NCBI RefSeq assembly: GCF_019175285.1
Contig: NC_056527.1
Span: forward strand, 107,959,129-108,023,128
Direction: 5' to 3'
DNA from: Sceloporus undulatus
Lineage: Eukaryota > Chordata > Lepidosauria > Squamata > Phrynosomatidae
DNA: 64,000 bases
Shown here: one piece after another, positions 42,351-53,937 of the stretch
How the letters are laid out: each line of letters begins with the position of its first letter
Position numbering within the stretch: position 1 is the first letter of the stretch
Made by a program: the position numbers and the translations under genes
Notes under the pieces: model-generated
Database searches by the model: none
What the model was told of the DNA's origin: nothing
Seen by the model: only the letters and a program-made list of their open reading frames with translations

Positions 42351-43236
42351 AATGCCCCCCCACCCCAATTTCCTCTCAACCTTTATCTTTCCTACAGCTG
42401 GTGCTCTCTTACCAATGTCTACAGGAAAAAATATACTGCAAATATTTAAAGGGATGAGAACATATAAAATATGTAGGGTATTAGGTATTTTGCATGAGAG
42501 TGCACCCTCAAATGCTCCCCCCCCCCCCCCAAATTCAGCTTCCTGTATTTTTTATTTGCAGATGTATGGAGTCTCAGCCTCCATTTTCTCTAGCACTCTC
42601 CTGCCTGTAGGGCTGGCGGGTTTGTTTCCCTTTCAAGACACTGTTTTCCCCCTTCCCCCACTGTCCGCACTTCCTTTTACAAAGCAAGGCTCCATCTCTC
42701 CTTCCTTGCCAAGGGCTCTCCATTTGTGTATCGACCCCCCTCTCCACAAGAAATCCTTCCTAGTGCATTTGTCGAAGCAACTATATTTCCTCTGCAGTGT
42801 TTCTGTCCCCTCCCGTCTTCCCTCTCCGCTCATCTGCAGGCTGCTTTGTGTCTGTCTCCTCCTTCCACATCCAGCTGGCATGTACAGGTTTCTTTGCCTT
42901 CAAATCTGCACACATATGTGCCGTCTACTGCACAACTCCCTCCTGTCTGCATTTAGGCATGCCCTTTTATGCTCTCAATCCTTTTTGAACACTCCCTATC
43001 CCACTTATCCATCCTGTAATAGCTATTTCCCTACACTACTTCTATTTTCGTTGCATTATATCCATCTGTTACTCCCGCCATCTTCCCACAACTCTGCGTG
43101 CTCTCTAACATTCATTGTTCGGCTGTATCTCTCTCCCCTCCCAAACTTAAGTATTCCTAATGCACATTTTTACCTCCTATCATATTCATCCTTCCCCCCA
43201 TCTTCAACCCAAGGCATTCTGAACCTAAAATCATAG
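42340..43236. other. Pyrimidine-rich tract with long unsupported ORF
   Basis: About 900 bp rich in C and T on the + strand, including a C14 run near 42518. It contains the longest open frame in the window (42352-43236, 294 codons). The predicted product is Leu/Pro/Ser/His-rich with no domain that I recognise. A strand so poor in A and G has few stop codons by chance. The composition explains the frame, so I do not call a gene. Confidence 0.6.
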
Positions 43237-43904
43237 CATTTAAGTCCTGTCTGCTAAGGAGAGATCAACTAGACAAGGTGGGTGGTATTTAGTTCTAAAC
43301 AGACACAATAGATACAGGCAAAAGGGAACTCTGGCAATGAGTAGATGTTTTGTTTTTACATTGTTGACCATCTACCACAGCCTCTTGGATGCTTTGGTAG
43401 TGGGAGAAATGAAAATAATAGAAAGCCTAGAGTTCCTGTGTTCTCCCATAATAAATAGCTAGCTGTTGTGACAGATGGCGTCCACAGCTCCAGATCTGTT
43501 AGAAAGGGGAAGAGGTCATTGGCAGAAACTTCTTCAGAAGGGATGTTGTGGAAGAGCTAGGAGGCTTGGGTTCTATTCCTGGTAAGGCTGCTTCATCACA
43601 AGACCAGCAGCCCTGACCTACATCTAGGGGTTAATTACAGGTTGAACCTCTGAGAAATTGCGTAGGGAGGGAAAGCACGTGGCACTGTTTTTGTTTAGAT
43701 ACCAGACCGGTTAGACAGAACTTGGCTAGCTCCCAGGACTAAAAACAAAACCCTTAACTCCTATGCTAACATCCCCCACTCCTCCCAGCTTGTCCATGCT
43801 TTGGTAACTCTTCTCTCTTGACTTGTTCTCTCTTAGGTTTTTGGGGACTGTCTGGTTCTTCACACTTGTCCTGTGGCTTCTCCCCCTTGTGCAACCCCAC
43901 CACA

Positions 43905-46893
43905 ATGGTGAGGCTGTCCAAACCCAAAACCTTCCAAGCCTATCTGGACAACTGCCATCGACGCTATAGCTGCGTGCACTGCAGGGCCCACCTGGCCAAC
44001 CACGACGATCTCATCTCCAAGGTAAATGGCAGGGAATGGGACGTCCCAGGCAAACTGCTGTAGAGATGCTTACGGCATTTGAGGGAAGAGGCTGATGCTT
44101 TTTCCTACACAGATGGTTTTTAAAAAGGGGAAGGAAAAAGCAAAATGTGTAAAGAGGAAGCAAAACAAAGCAGTACTTAGTTTTTGTGGGTTTTTTGGGC
44201 TATGTGGCCATGTTCTAGCAGAAACACATAGCCTGAAAAACCCACAAAAAACTGGATGCCGGCCATGAAAGCCTTCAACTTCACAAATCAGTACTTGTTT
44301 TCCTGAATTTTACCCAGCCTCACTCATAAGATTCTTATTGTGTAGCTAGCATTTTCAGTACACTTTTGCAATGTTTAACCTTTGCTTTACTCACTGCAAC
44401 CCTGTCAGGCAAATCACTTGATAACCTTTTAAAGACTATAATCAAAAGACAAGAATAAAATGTTTTAAATGTAGACAAATTAATATTAATGTTTTTAGAA
44501 GGACCAGGAGGCTGCAAAGGTGAGAAATCCATAAACCCAAGTGACATGGGATGGGGTCCCTGAATATTTTTGGCATTGCCACCATTTCTACATGATGGAT
44601 TTCAATCCTAAACTCCAGCTCATCCTTGCCACTGCTTAAATCACTGGGGGAAGACAGGGTATATCAAGAAAATCATCAAGATTTACGTCCCAGGTGGGCT
44701 ATAATACTGACGTGGGAGTTTTCCCTTGATGACAAACTCAGGCTGCAGCCACACTGCAGAAATAATCCAGGACTCAATGCTATGGAATTCTGGGAACTGT
44801 AGTTTTGTGAGTTGTGTAGCTCTCTGTCAGAGAGCTCTGGTGCTACAATAAACTACAATTCCCAGATTTCCAAAGCATTGAGCCTTGGCAGTTAAAGGGT
44901 CAGACTAGATTATTTCTGCAGTGTGGATGCAGCCAAAGTTCAAAGCTCAGAAAAGAAAGGAAAGTACAAAACTGGCTTTGTTACTCAGAGGAGGGGTTAC
45001 AACTAAGTAGAGAGGAACTATCATAGGGTTTCTCAGCAAAAGGGAATTGGAGTGGTGAACAATTTTCAGGGTCTCGTTCTCTGCAATGCTAGAAATTTGG
45101 AAACTGATAGAAAATTTCATTTGGGTGATAAAATTCTTATTTGGGGGAATGTCCTTATCTACTATAACTACTCATATATATATATATATATATACTCCTC
45201 TGGTGAACAAGCTTTCTGAGGCCCAATATTTCTTTTTAAGGGGCCTGCCAGTTCTTGCCTTGCAATCTACACCCTGATGTTAGAGATACTGCAAGGTCAA
45301 CAAGTTAGAGTTCCTAGTTGATTAATCATTAAATAGTGTTCAGCTTGTATAGATGGGGTGTGTCTGAAAGTGAGCCAGAGAATAAACAAGGAAATGCAGA
45401 AGGCAGCTGAAACGCCAGGGCATGAGGACTATCATCTGGGGCAAAGGATCGAGAGGGGGTGTCAATAAAGAGAAGAAAACGTGTTCGGATAGGACTGAAT
45501 TCATCTGGTCAAGATGTTATGAGACAAGGAATCCTATAGCTGAGATAAAAACTCTTGGTAAGGAAGCATTCAAGATTTGGTTTCTTTTTCTTGAGGCACC
45601 TTGTGGCTATGCTGCAATAGGTCTATTTGTCTTTAAAGTGCCACAAAGATTCTTTGTGTATTTGCTGTGATAGCTTAACAGTGCTCTGAAAAGGTTCTTC
45701 TTTAAAAAATTGTTTCTTGTCTCCTTATCATTACAGTCTTTTCAAGGAAGCCAAGGGCGGGCATATTTATTCAACTCTGTGTGAGTATCATAAGGGGTGC
45801 TGGGGGTGTCAGACTTTGTTTACACAGCAGATTGAAACTGCAGCACCTGCAGTCTATCCTAACCCACTGTGAGTTCTAGCTCAGTGGTTCTTAATCATTT
45901 TTGGCCCAGGAATCTGATGAAAGCTCCCTTCCCAGAAAAATACACTTAGACAGAATTTTTAAAGTAATAGCAAGTAAACTAAAAGAGGAGTGATCAGAGG
46001 TGTGTGTCTGTGTGTATTATATCTAGTTTGTGAGCCCCTTGAAGCCTGACCGGGGCTCCCAGGAATCCATTATCCTCAGGCTAGGAACTTCTGCTCTAGA
46101 TATTAGAACTACAGCCTAGTCCTCATTGAGGTGGTAATACTATGTCTGAACATTACCATACAACACCAGACCTACCGACTCAAATGATTTACATGCATGG
46201 AACTCAGAATAGCAAGGCTGTGGATTAAAAATGCTGGACATTGTCAGAGGCAAGTGATACATGTCTCCTCTATTCACTTTTTTCTTGTTTCATATAGAGT
46301 GAATGTTGGATGTGGTCCAGCAGAAGAACGGGTTCTGCTGACAGGTCTACATGCTGTAGCTGACATATACTGTGAGAACTGCAAGACCACGCTGGGATGG
46401 AAATATGTGAGTCTTTACTTGGTCTCCCTCTCCTTAGCAGAAATGGCATTTGTAGGGGAATGGGAGCGCACACCATCAGATTGCACAGCTACTCCTTATT
46501 CCTAGAATATGCCAAAATATGGACAATTTCCATATAGTGGGGGCAGTATATTGGAGGCAAGAACAGCCAGACAGCCATGTTTTGTGGCAGTTTATGTCTT
46601 TTTTGTTGGCTGCGAAACCATTTATTTGGTCAGTTTTTTAATGTTTTGGAGACCAGTGGTCTTGGCGGGTGGGGGGTATTTCCAAGGGTTGCAAAATGGC
46701 CCACAAGTCACACCTTCCCCATATCCCTGCCTGAAACAATGCATTGCTTTAAGCAGGTTCACAGCACTTCCTCCACAACCCCTTGTTTTCTTTCATTCTG
46801 CAGGAACAAGCTTTTGAGACCAGCCAGAAATACAAGGAAGGAAAATACATCATTGAACTCAACCACATGATCAAAGATAATGGCTGGGATTGA
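43905..46893 (+). CDS. YPEL3: YPEL3 yippee-like protein, 4 coding exons
   Basis: Small zinc-binding Yippee-family protein, linked in mammals to growth arrest and senescence and found in nucleus and centrosome areas. Exons are 43905-44021, 45737-45780, 46298-46406 and 46804-46893, with in-frame GT..AG introns. They give 119 aa, identical in length to human YPEL3. It differs from human at only a few positions (for example Leu4, Asn16, Val24, Tyr78, Thr in FETSQKY). The zinc motif is complete: Cys23-x2-Cys26, 52 residues, Cys79-x2-Cys82. The C-terminus [14 protein letters not shown] is the family end. The ATG is preceded in the same exon (from 43837) by untranslated sequence behind a TCTTAG acceptor. 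The other YPEL paralogues are less likely given the GDPD3/TBX6 neighbours. Confidence 0.97.
44179..44288. mobile_element. hAT non-autonomous element, short form, with 8-bp duplication
   Basis: A 110-bp element in YPEL3 intron. It starts AGTTTTTGTGGGTTTTTTGG and ends GAAAGCCTTCAACTTCACAA plus AT. The exact direct repeat CAGTACTT flanks it at 44171-44178 and 44289-44296. An 8-bp duplication is typical of hAT. It is an internally deleted relative of 49149-49363. Confidence 0.85.
44741..44934. repeat. Harbinger-like foldback MITE
   Basis: A 194-bp imperfect palindrome. Ends are GGCTGCAGCCACACTGCAGA and TCTGCAGTGTGGATGCAGCC, and the interior has TATGGAATTCTGGGAACTGT. It is the same family as 39674-39875 but more diverged, and no clear TAA duplication survives. 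It lies in a YPEL3 intron. Confidence 0.8.
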
Positions 46894-47335
46894 AACAAAC
46901 ACAAAGGAATCCCACCACCGTTGGACACTACCTGTAGGGGTGGCACATAAGAAATGACAATTTACACAAAACCTGCCTCTGCCTTTCCAACCAACTGTCT
47001 GCCATCCAAATCACCTCTAGATGTTGCATCTGAGTTGTGAAGGAGGAGGCAGAGCTTCTACCAGGAGGCAACACCCATGGCTCAGATATGTCACCACCAT
47101 GTGGCAGTGCATAAGAAGACACCTAGGCCAGGGGCAGTGTGCAAGCAGGGTTTAGGGGAGGGGGGAACAGTGTGGGTTGTGTTGTATAGAGGGAGCCTGC
47201 ATTAAAAAAAAAAAAGGAAAAAAAAGAGGGCAAATGTACAGTGGAGAGGGGAGGGAAAGGGTTGGGTTGTACAGTATTTGTGAGTTTGTGTGACTAAATG
47301 TATTATATAAATAAAAGCAATGAAGTGATTTGAGA
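46894..47335 (+). other. YPEL3: YPEL3 3'UTR and poly(A) signal
   Basis: About 420 bp of 3'UTR ends at AATAAA (47310-47315). An A-rich run (47204-47228) lies within it. No further coding sequence is seen. Confidence 0.7.
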
Positions 47336-47459
47336 TTTTCCTACAGTGGGGGCTCTGAAGGTTGAAAGAGAGTAGACTGTGTACATTGGAGGTAAAGTTT
47401 ACTCTAGCCTTGGGTAGTCCAAACAGGGCCTTGTCTGTGACCATTTTAATTATTTTTGG

Positions 47460-47615
47460 AATTTCCTTGTTTTGTGCATTGAAGTCGTTTCAGACTTATG
47501 GTGACCATATCACAGGATTTTCTGAGGCTCAATGTAGGTGATATGCCCAAGGTCACCCAGTGGGCTTACATGGTTGGGGAATCGAACCCTGGTTGTAGTC
47601 CAACACTCAAACCCA
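47460..47615 (-). repeat. tRNA-derived SINE, internally deleted
   Basis: TTGTGCATTGAAGTCGTTTC, then CCCAAGGTCACCCAGTGGG, then GAATCGAACCCTGGTTGTAG is a reversed SINE. The middle body is shortened. It lies about 130 bp after the YPEL3 poly(A) signal. Confidence 0.72.
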
Positions 47616-47681
47616 TCTCTAAATGGTACATTCAAGACTTTTTAGATGAAAATATGAGCAATAGCAAAACAAATATGAGAG

Positions 47682-47905
47682 AACCAGCATGGTGTAGTGG
47701 TTTGAGTGCTGGACTAGGACCCTGGGAGACCAAGGTTCAAATCCCCCTCAGCCATGGAAACCCACTGGATGTCCTTGGGCAAGTCACACTTTCTCACTCT
47801 CAGAGGAAGGCAAGGGCAAACCTCTGCTAAGGAAACCCAATTGTAGGTTTGTTTTAGGGTCGCCACAAGTCAGAAGTGACTTGAAGGCACAACAGCAAGG
47901 GCAAA
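47682..47905 (+). repeat. tRNA-derived SINE, full length reference copy
   Basis: The head is CATGGTGTAGTGGTTTGAGT (A box) and GGTTCAAATCCC (B box). The body is TTGGGCAAGTCACACTTTC, then AAGGCAAGGGCAAACCTC. The end is GTGACTTGAAGGCACAACAG. It is the best preserved member of the dominant SINE family in the window and the reference for the other copies listed. Confidence 0.88.
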
Positions 47906-48634
47906 ACAAATACATTAAAAGCAAGCATCAGTGGCTATTGCCTCAGCCATATTTTCATGTAAATTCCAGTGCTTCCCAAGCTTACAGTGAGACACAATTA
48001 GCTCCAGCTATATGATATTCACATCATACCTCTCCCATCTTGCATGTTGTGGGCTGGGAGGCAATATAGAAATACTATCAATCAATTAATCTACCCCATC
48101 TTCAACAGCCATAACTCCAGTAAATTCAAGGAATGTAGAACTCTGGAGTCCTAGAGAATTCAACAACAGAAGAATACTGAGGGCAAGGAGCTAGGGAGCT
48201 AGCTCATGCAATTCAAATTTTCATTTTCCAGGCACTCAAGAGCACTTGTTCCCATTTTTGTCCCCCAAAAGCTCAGTGAGTCAGAATTCTTTTGTCTCAA
48301 ATTGGGCTGCTGAAGGGCTCCCCCTGCTGCCCAGTGATAGAATTAGAGATCTAATTATGGATTAACCCACATACATAATATGCTACCCTTGTTGGTGCAG
48401 ATCTTATAATCGTGGATTAAAATCAAGATTGGATTAAGACATGCTGGAGCCTTAAACTATTTCATGTTTGAAGGCCCATAGTGCCACCAAAAGACATTTA
48501 TTTTAGCAGATTTTATGGTGTTTCTTTGTTTTATTTTGTGGGTGGATTTTAGGGGTTGAGGCCCCTCCTAATCTGAACTGCAGTTTATGTGGCATGCATA
48601 TAAATCTAACACTGATCAGAATTCTGGTTTCATA

Positions 48635-48765
48635 CTTTAAGGCACAATTGGGACTCATGTTGGTGGACTACAACTTCCAGCATTCCTTAAATTCACTTTT
48701 CTGGCTAGCTAAGCCTTTTGGGACTTGTAGTCCAACCAAATCTAGTGAGCTACTTCATTCCCACT
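48635..48765. repeat. Foldback MITE fragment
   Basis: GGACTACAACTTCCAGCATT is paired with GGGACTTGTAGTCCAACC in inverted orientation. The ends are not defined. The surrounding 47910-49050 shows no gene. Confidence 0.5.
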
Positions 48766-49054
48766 CTTGTTTTAAGGGACTCCTCATGGCCACATAATAT
48801 AAATTAGTTGCCACATCATTTTATGCACTCATTCTGCAATACCAATTCAGGGAACTAACTGAAAGTTTTAAAACTAAAAATTGCAACACATACACAGTTT
48901 TGTTGCAGCCTAGAGACACAAGGAGAGTAGCAACAGGCAAGGCATTTTGAAATAGGTGGAAGACAGAGACAGAATCATGAAAGAAACTCAAATGGAAATT
49001 GCTTCCTGCCCTCCCAGGTAGAAAGGGAAATCTATCATGGCATCCAATTACTTC

Positions 49055-49720
49055 AGAGCAAACAGGAATGAAGTATTTCAAACTAATTTTCAGGAAAAGA
49101 TTAGGACTGAAGTGTGAAGATATATCATTAAACACCAAAATTAGGATTATGTGGGTTTTTTGGGCTATGTGGCCATGTTCTAGAAGAGTTTCTTCCTGAC
49201 GTTTCGGCAGCATCTGTGGCTGGCATCTTCAGAGAACCACAGATGCCAGCCACAGATGCTGGCAAAACGTCAGGAAGAAACTCTTCTAGAACATGGTCAC
49301 ATAGCCTGAAAAACCTACAAGAAACTATGGATGCCGGCCATGAAAGCCTTTGACTTCACAAAATTAGGATTGCCTAGGCCATCCTATTTCCCATTTCTAT
49401 CTATGGTTGTGAAAGCTGGACAGTGAAGAATACTGATTGAAAACAACAACAACTCATTTGAGATATGGTGATGGAGAAGAGTTCTGAGAATACTGTGGGC
49501 CACTAAAAAGACCAATGGTTGGGTCCTAGAGCAGATCAGGCCTGAACTCTCCCTGGAAGCAAAGATGACTAAATTGAAGTCATATTCTGGCCATACCATG
49601 AGAAGAAAGGACTCACTAGAAAAGACTATAATGCTTAGCAAAGTGAAGGGGAGCATTCCTTCAAAGCAACACAAGAGGGCATTCATGTCCATAACCAAGA
49701 TAACCAAGCTATATTAACAT
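49055..49720 (+). repeat. RTE/BovB LINE fragment split by a hAT element
   Basis: The left part (about 49055-49148) reads LKCEDISLNTKIRI. The right part (49372-49720) continues with GCCTAGGCCATCCTATTTCC and YGCESWTVKN, then SLEAKMTKLKSYSG. These flank the 215-bp hAT insertion at 49149-49363. Several stops are present, so it is a dead copy. Confidence 0.8.
49149..49363. mobile_element. hAT non-autonomous element, long form, with 8-bp duplication
   Basis: A 215-bp element. It starts ATGTGGGTTTTTTGGGCTAT and ends AAAGCCTTTGACTTCACAAA. The flanking direct repeat TTAGGATT occurs at 49141-49148 and 49364-49371. Inside is a long inverted repeat (TTCTAGAAGAGTTTCTTCCT and its mirror) around CAGATGCCAGCCACAG. 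It interrupts a BovB LINE. Confidence 0.88.
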
Positions 49721-50459
49721 AGGTGGGGAGTACCTGTAGCTGCCCACAGAAAAGAAGTGGGCATGTCACTTTATTTACCAACTTTATTTACCTCCGCGCA
49801 CGATTCATAACCACAAAGTTTCTAAATCAAAATTAATAAAAAGGGAACTTCCCAGGTCTATGGTAAATTGCTCGAAACAATTTTGCCTTTTCTGTCACAC
49901 CTTCACACATTTTCTTCCAACATGTTTGTTCCATAAGATCGACTGCTTGCACCTACCTATCAGGCAAAGAAGAGGGGAGAGATTTTTTCCATTCTATTTC
50001 CCATAGATTCCAAAAGTAAACATTCTTCTCACTATGCAGAAATTGCCTTTGGAGAGCAGCAGCAGGTGAAACCATTAACAGCCCTCTGATGTAAAAGTTG
50101 TTTTCTTCTATTGTTCTGCACTCAGTTGGTGAGAGTGGCAACTGGAAATAATTAATTACAAATAAGCATTGACTGTGTCTGTCCTAACACTCTTGGTCTA
50201 CAGCTCCTGTCAGCCCTAGCTCAGCTAATGAGGTTCAGCAATGAAGAGGAATATAAAAGCTGCAGCCAAAATATCTGGAAGCCACAGTTGTCCACTTCAA
50301 TCCAAGGCATGGATTGGCTCCATTAAGAGCTGACCCCAAGAACAGATATTCAAGGCAGGATAAAAACCATACAAACCTCAATTGTAATAAATCCCTAGAC
50401 ATCTTGTAATCTAAGTATGTAGGGGGTATGCTATGTTACCATAAACTGCCATCATTACA

Positions 50460-50950
50460 TGTGTGGTGTGTGTTAACTGCTGTCAAGTCACTGGGTTGTT
50501 TTATGATCCTAAGAGACCTCAAAGCACACCTGTTATTGACAGTCCTGTTAAAACTTTGCCAACTCAAGGCACTAGCTTCCTTAATGGAATCATCCACTTG
50601 TTACACTCTTCTCTGTCTTTCCAATTGCATTCCACTTTACTGAGCATATTGTCTGTCTAAGGAGTCATGTCAACCCATGATATGTCAATGTATGATAGCC
50701 TCTTTTTTAGTCATGTTGGCTTCTAGGGAGAGTTAAGGTTTGATTTGCTCTGTTGTTGTGTGTTAACTGCCAACGTACTCTGATTTATGGTAACCTTATG
50801 AATGAGGGACCATGAAGTCATCCTGTCATCAACATCCTTGCTCAGGTCTTGCAACTCAGGGCCATGGCTTCCTTGATTATTCATCCGGAATGCGGTCTTC
50901 CTCTTTTTCTACTGCCTTCTACATTGCCAAGCATTACATTGATCCTTGGT
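50460..50950 (-). repeat. Two adjacent BovB 3' ends, reverse
   Basis: The BovB 3' text occurs twice in the same orientation: TGTTAACTGCTGTCAAGTC at 50470 and TGTGTTAACTGCCAACGTAC at 50758. Each is followed by the gap-and-match pattern ending GCACTAGCTTCCTTAATGG and GCCATGGCTTCCTTGATTA. This is either two insertions or one duplicated segment. Confidence 0.65.
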
Positions 50951-50954
50951 ATCT

Positions 50955-51165
50955 GATAAGGTTTGATGCCAGGACTCCCCATGGATACCAAAATCCATGG
51001 CTGTTCAAGACCCAAAATACAATGACATTGTAAAATGGTGTCCCTACATAAAATTGAAAATCACAGTTTGCTTTTTGAAATGTATATATATTTTAAAATA
51101 TTTTCAAGCCATGGATGGTGAATCCATGGATAAAGAATCTATGGATATGGAGTGACAACTGTATT
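50955..51165 (-). repeat. Tigger/mariner-like MITE
   Basis: GCCAGGACTCCCCATGGATA, ACCAAAATCCATGGCTGTTC, then AATGGTGTCCCTACATAAAA and the end ATCTATGGATATGGAGTGAC. It is the same family as 24732-24972. Confidence 0.7.
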
Positions 51166-51304
51166 ATTTTTTTCTAGTGAATCATGTTTTCTCATGATAT
51201 TGGAAAATGTGACAGTGTCAGTTTGCTCTGGGAACCATTTATTTGGCAGTCCATGGTGTCCACAGAATTTTGCTCCAGCACAATCACTTAAGTTATTGTG
51301 GCAT

Positions 51305-51535
51305 AGTGATTTCAACAGTGGATTTGTGGCATAGCGATTTGACTCTGGAGATCAGGTTTCAATTTCCCATCGGCCATGAAACACTAAGTGACCTTGGGCA
51401 AGTCACATGTTCTCAGGTTCAGGGGAAGGCAATGACAAACCTCCTCTGAACAAATCTGCCAAAAAAAAAACCCGAACCAGATAGGTTGGCCTTAAAGTTG
51501 CCATAATCAGAAATGACTGAAGGTATACAGCATGC
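51305..51535 (+). repeat. tRNA-derived SINE
   Basis: A decayed head (GTGGCATAGCGATTTGACTC, CAGGTTTCAATTTCCC) is followed by TTGGGCAAGTCACATGTTC, CTCCTCTGAACAAATCTGCC and GAAATGACTGAAGGTATACA. Confidence 0.75.
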
Positions 51536-51539
51536 AAAT

Positions 51540-52030
51540 GATCTGTTGTTATGTTGCTTTCTTTTAGTTCAACTGCCTTTGACTTTTTTACTTTCCTCAG
51601 TAGTTATCCCACCTCTATGAACTTTCTGATAGTAGCATATGTTATCTGCATATCTTAAAAAGTGCTTCTATCATCTTTTTTTTCCTTGATCATATAAATA
51701 ATATATTCTCCTGTTGACCACATGCATCCCCACTCTTTGGTTAAAATTTATCTCTGATTCTCTAAACTTGTAGAAAAGGTCTCTTGTTCCACCTTTTTGT
51801 TGTCATTGTTTCTTTGCATTGATTGTTATTATAGTTCCTCTTGCCCCAATGCACAAGTCACCCAATAGCTGCATTCAAATTCTGACTGTATTCTGCATCC
51901 TTTATTTTGCCTTTCACCGGCTTAACCATTTAAAGAGTTCTTTCTGTCATTCATTAAGGCTCTTCATTTTGGATGCAGATACGACTTCGTATTCTTCCCT
52001 GACAATGTCCCTTGTTTTGGTCCAGAGCCT
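51540..52030 (-). repeat. RTE-type LINE fragment, reverse
   Basis: The reverse complement reads, in broken frames, DLFYKFRES and later YADNI followed by CYYQK. These resemble the linker and YADD reverse transcriptase motif of RTE/BovB elements. The two motifs are closer than in an intact element, so an internal deletion is likely. Confidence 0.5.
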
Positions 52031-52034
52031 ATTG

Positions 52035-53937
52035 GCTCTTGGAACATTAGGCCTTAATAGTACAACCCTAGTTTTTACATAGTCTTTACATCTACAGTGA
52101 TGTTCTTCAGGCTGTAGTTGGCACAATGGTCAGTTTGGTGTTCTTTTTTTAAATTTACTCCAATTTTTTATATAGCACTTCATGATCTGTGCCACAACTG
52201 CTCTGGGTTTCCCTCCTCCTTATACAACAGTTGGTATACCCTGGTGATAAGAGATGCTGGTTGAAACGCTGAATACTTGACACATCATGCACAATAAAAT
52301 TTACAGGTGTAGCAACTGGTACGGTCAACATTTCTCATTCTTGTTTACATTTCTAACCTTAAGACCATTGAGATAACACTGGAAGCAGAGGAATTCCTGG
52401 TGAACTACCCAAGGCAGAGTTGAAAGATTACTAATCAAGAATGGGATTTCAGTACCTCACCTAGTTTCTAGCTCTTCGTCATAAAAGTAGAAGAAGAACA
52501 GTATACAAGCGGATCCTGCAACACATTTGAGACTAATTGTGTAGAAGAAGTTGTATCATAAGCTTTTGTAGACTTGTTTACTTTATCAGATGCAGCAGGA
52601 GGAAGTAAGTTACACACACACACAACACAACACACACAAGTAACACATGCAAGTTGTGATTATGCACAAATAAACAGGAAGGGCAAGATGAAAACAAGAT
52701 AAAAAAATAAATAGTGCTGGCTCGTGCAATCTTTGTTATTTTTATTGTGACCACACTGCCTTAAAGGTTGATGGGAGGTATCCAATTTAATACTGTACAT
52801 GTTCAATGTGATGCTGTGTCCTTCCCATAGATGGTACAACACTTGTCAAGCACCACAGTACTAATCTATTCTGTTGAAAATAGCGACTCAAGTATATGAT
52901 AATATAACCTCTTGATTATACTAAGCAGACCAATTAGAAGTACATTTAAAATTGTTGCATTATGAGATTACAGAAAACCAGGTATCCTCATGACGCAAAT
53001 GTGGCTATAACTCCCTAGACCCCCATCTCCACTTCCAGGATTTGGCAGCCCTTGCAGCTGTCCTGCCCAGCTGTGAAAACATCTGGATGATAAATGACCA
53101 TGGCACCCACCACCCCCCCTACTGTAAAACCAAGGATCCCATAGGTCAGGATCAATCAGGAAACTTGGAGTCAGAGTGTTATTAGGCAATTAGGAAGATT
53201 CAAGTAGTGGGCACAGAAAGGGACTCAGCCAACACTCTAATGAAGTTTGAGATGGAGTTGAGGAGCCTGACATGGGGGGGGGGGATAGGTGGGCTAGGGC
53301 TGGCATATCATATAGTTGAGGAGCAGTCGAGATAGAATGTATCAGACATGGAAGACAATTTCTTGTATGAGGGCACTCAGGTTAGGATGAAATAAAAACA
53401 AAGGAGGAAGTTGGATAAATAGAGGGACACTGCTAGAAATAGCTAGAAGGTGAGTAAAGATGGGACATCCTGGGGCTAGAATGTATGTCCCTGCTACTTC
53501 TCTCCTCCAACTCCCCTGCCTTCAGCCCCAAATCCCTCCCCTCTAGAGGTTGTGAATGTGCCATTTGGGGTCTCACTTCAAAGAGCTTTGGCAGAATCAT
53601 AAATACAGCCCCAGTCAGGGGCTCCTCAGGAAGAGAAGGAGCTGGAGGTGGACGCATCCTAGACTTGCTCATGAGACAGAACCAAGGAAACCTAGCTCCC
53701 AGCCCTCAACCAGCAGGCTTCCCTTTCCTTCTTCCTATTCCAAAAAAACCATATTCCATTCCTTCCCGGGCCATACGTCCTGCCACCATTTTTCTAACCC
53801 TCAAACTGCCTCCTACTGACGAAGGCACGGGCCTTGGCTTCCTGTTTTAGCTGGCTTTCTTCACCTGTTCTAATCCACTAGACCCCAGCCCCTCCAAAAG
53901 AATCCAAGAGTTCTGGCTCCCAGGCTCCTCAACATCC
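52035..53937. other. Intergenic region upstream of TBX6
   Basis: Contains a piece of the hAT-like foldback family at about 52510-52600 (TTTGTAGACTTGTTTACTTT) and a CA run near 52612-52635. From about 53450 the sequence becomes GC-richer and free of recognisable repeats. It probably holds the TBX6 promoter and 5'UTR. The open frame at 53485-53850 has no recognisable domain. Confidence 0.4.

Noticed and set aside
42352-43236. 294-codon open frame as a protein gene
   Set aside because: Its product is low-complexity Leu/Pro/Ser/His, the strand is C/T-biased and so poor in stops, no domain is recognisable and no splice context is seen.
47682-47760. Functional tRNA gene
   Set aside because: A and B boxes are present, but no cloverleaf closes and the sequence runs on into a SINE body repeated many times in the window.
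53485-53850. 121-codon frame upstream of TBX6
   Set aside because: Pro/Ser-rich reading of a GC-rich upstream region, with no family match. It more likely spans the 5'UTR or promoter.
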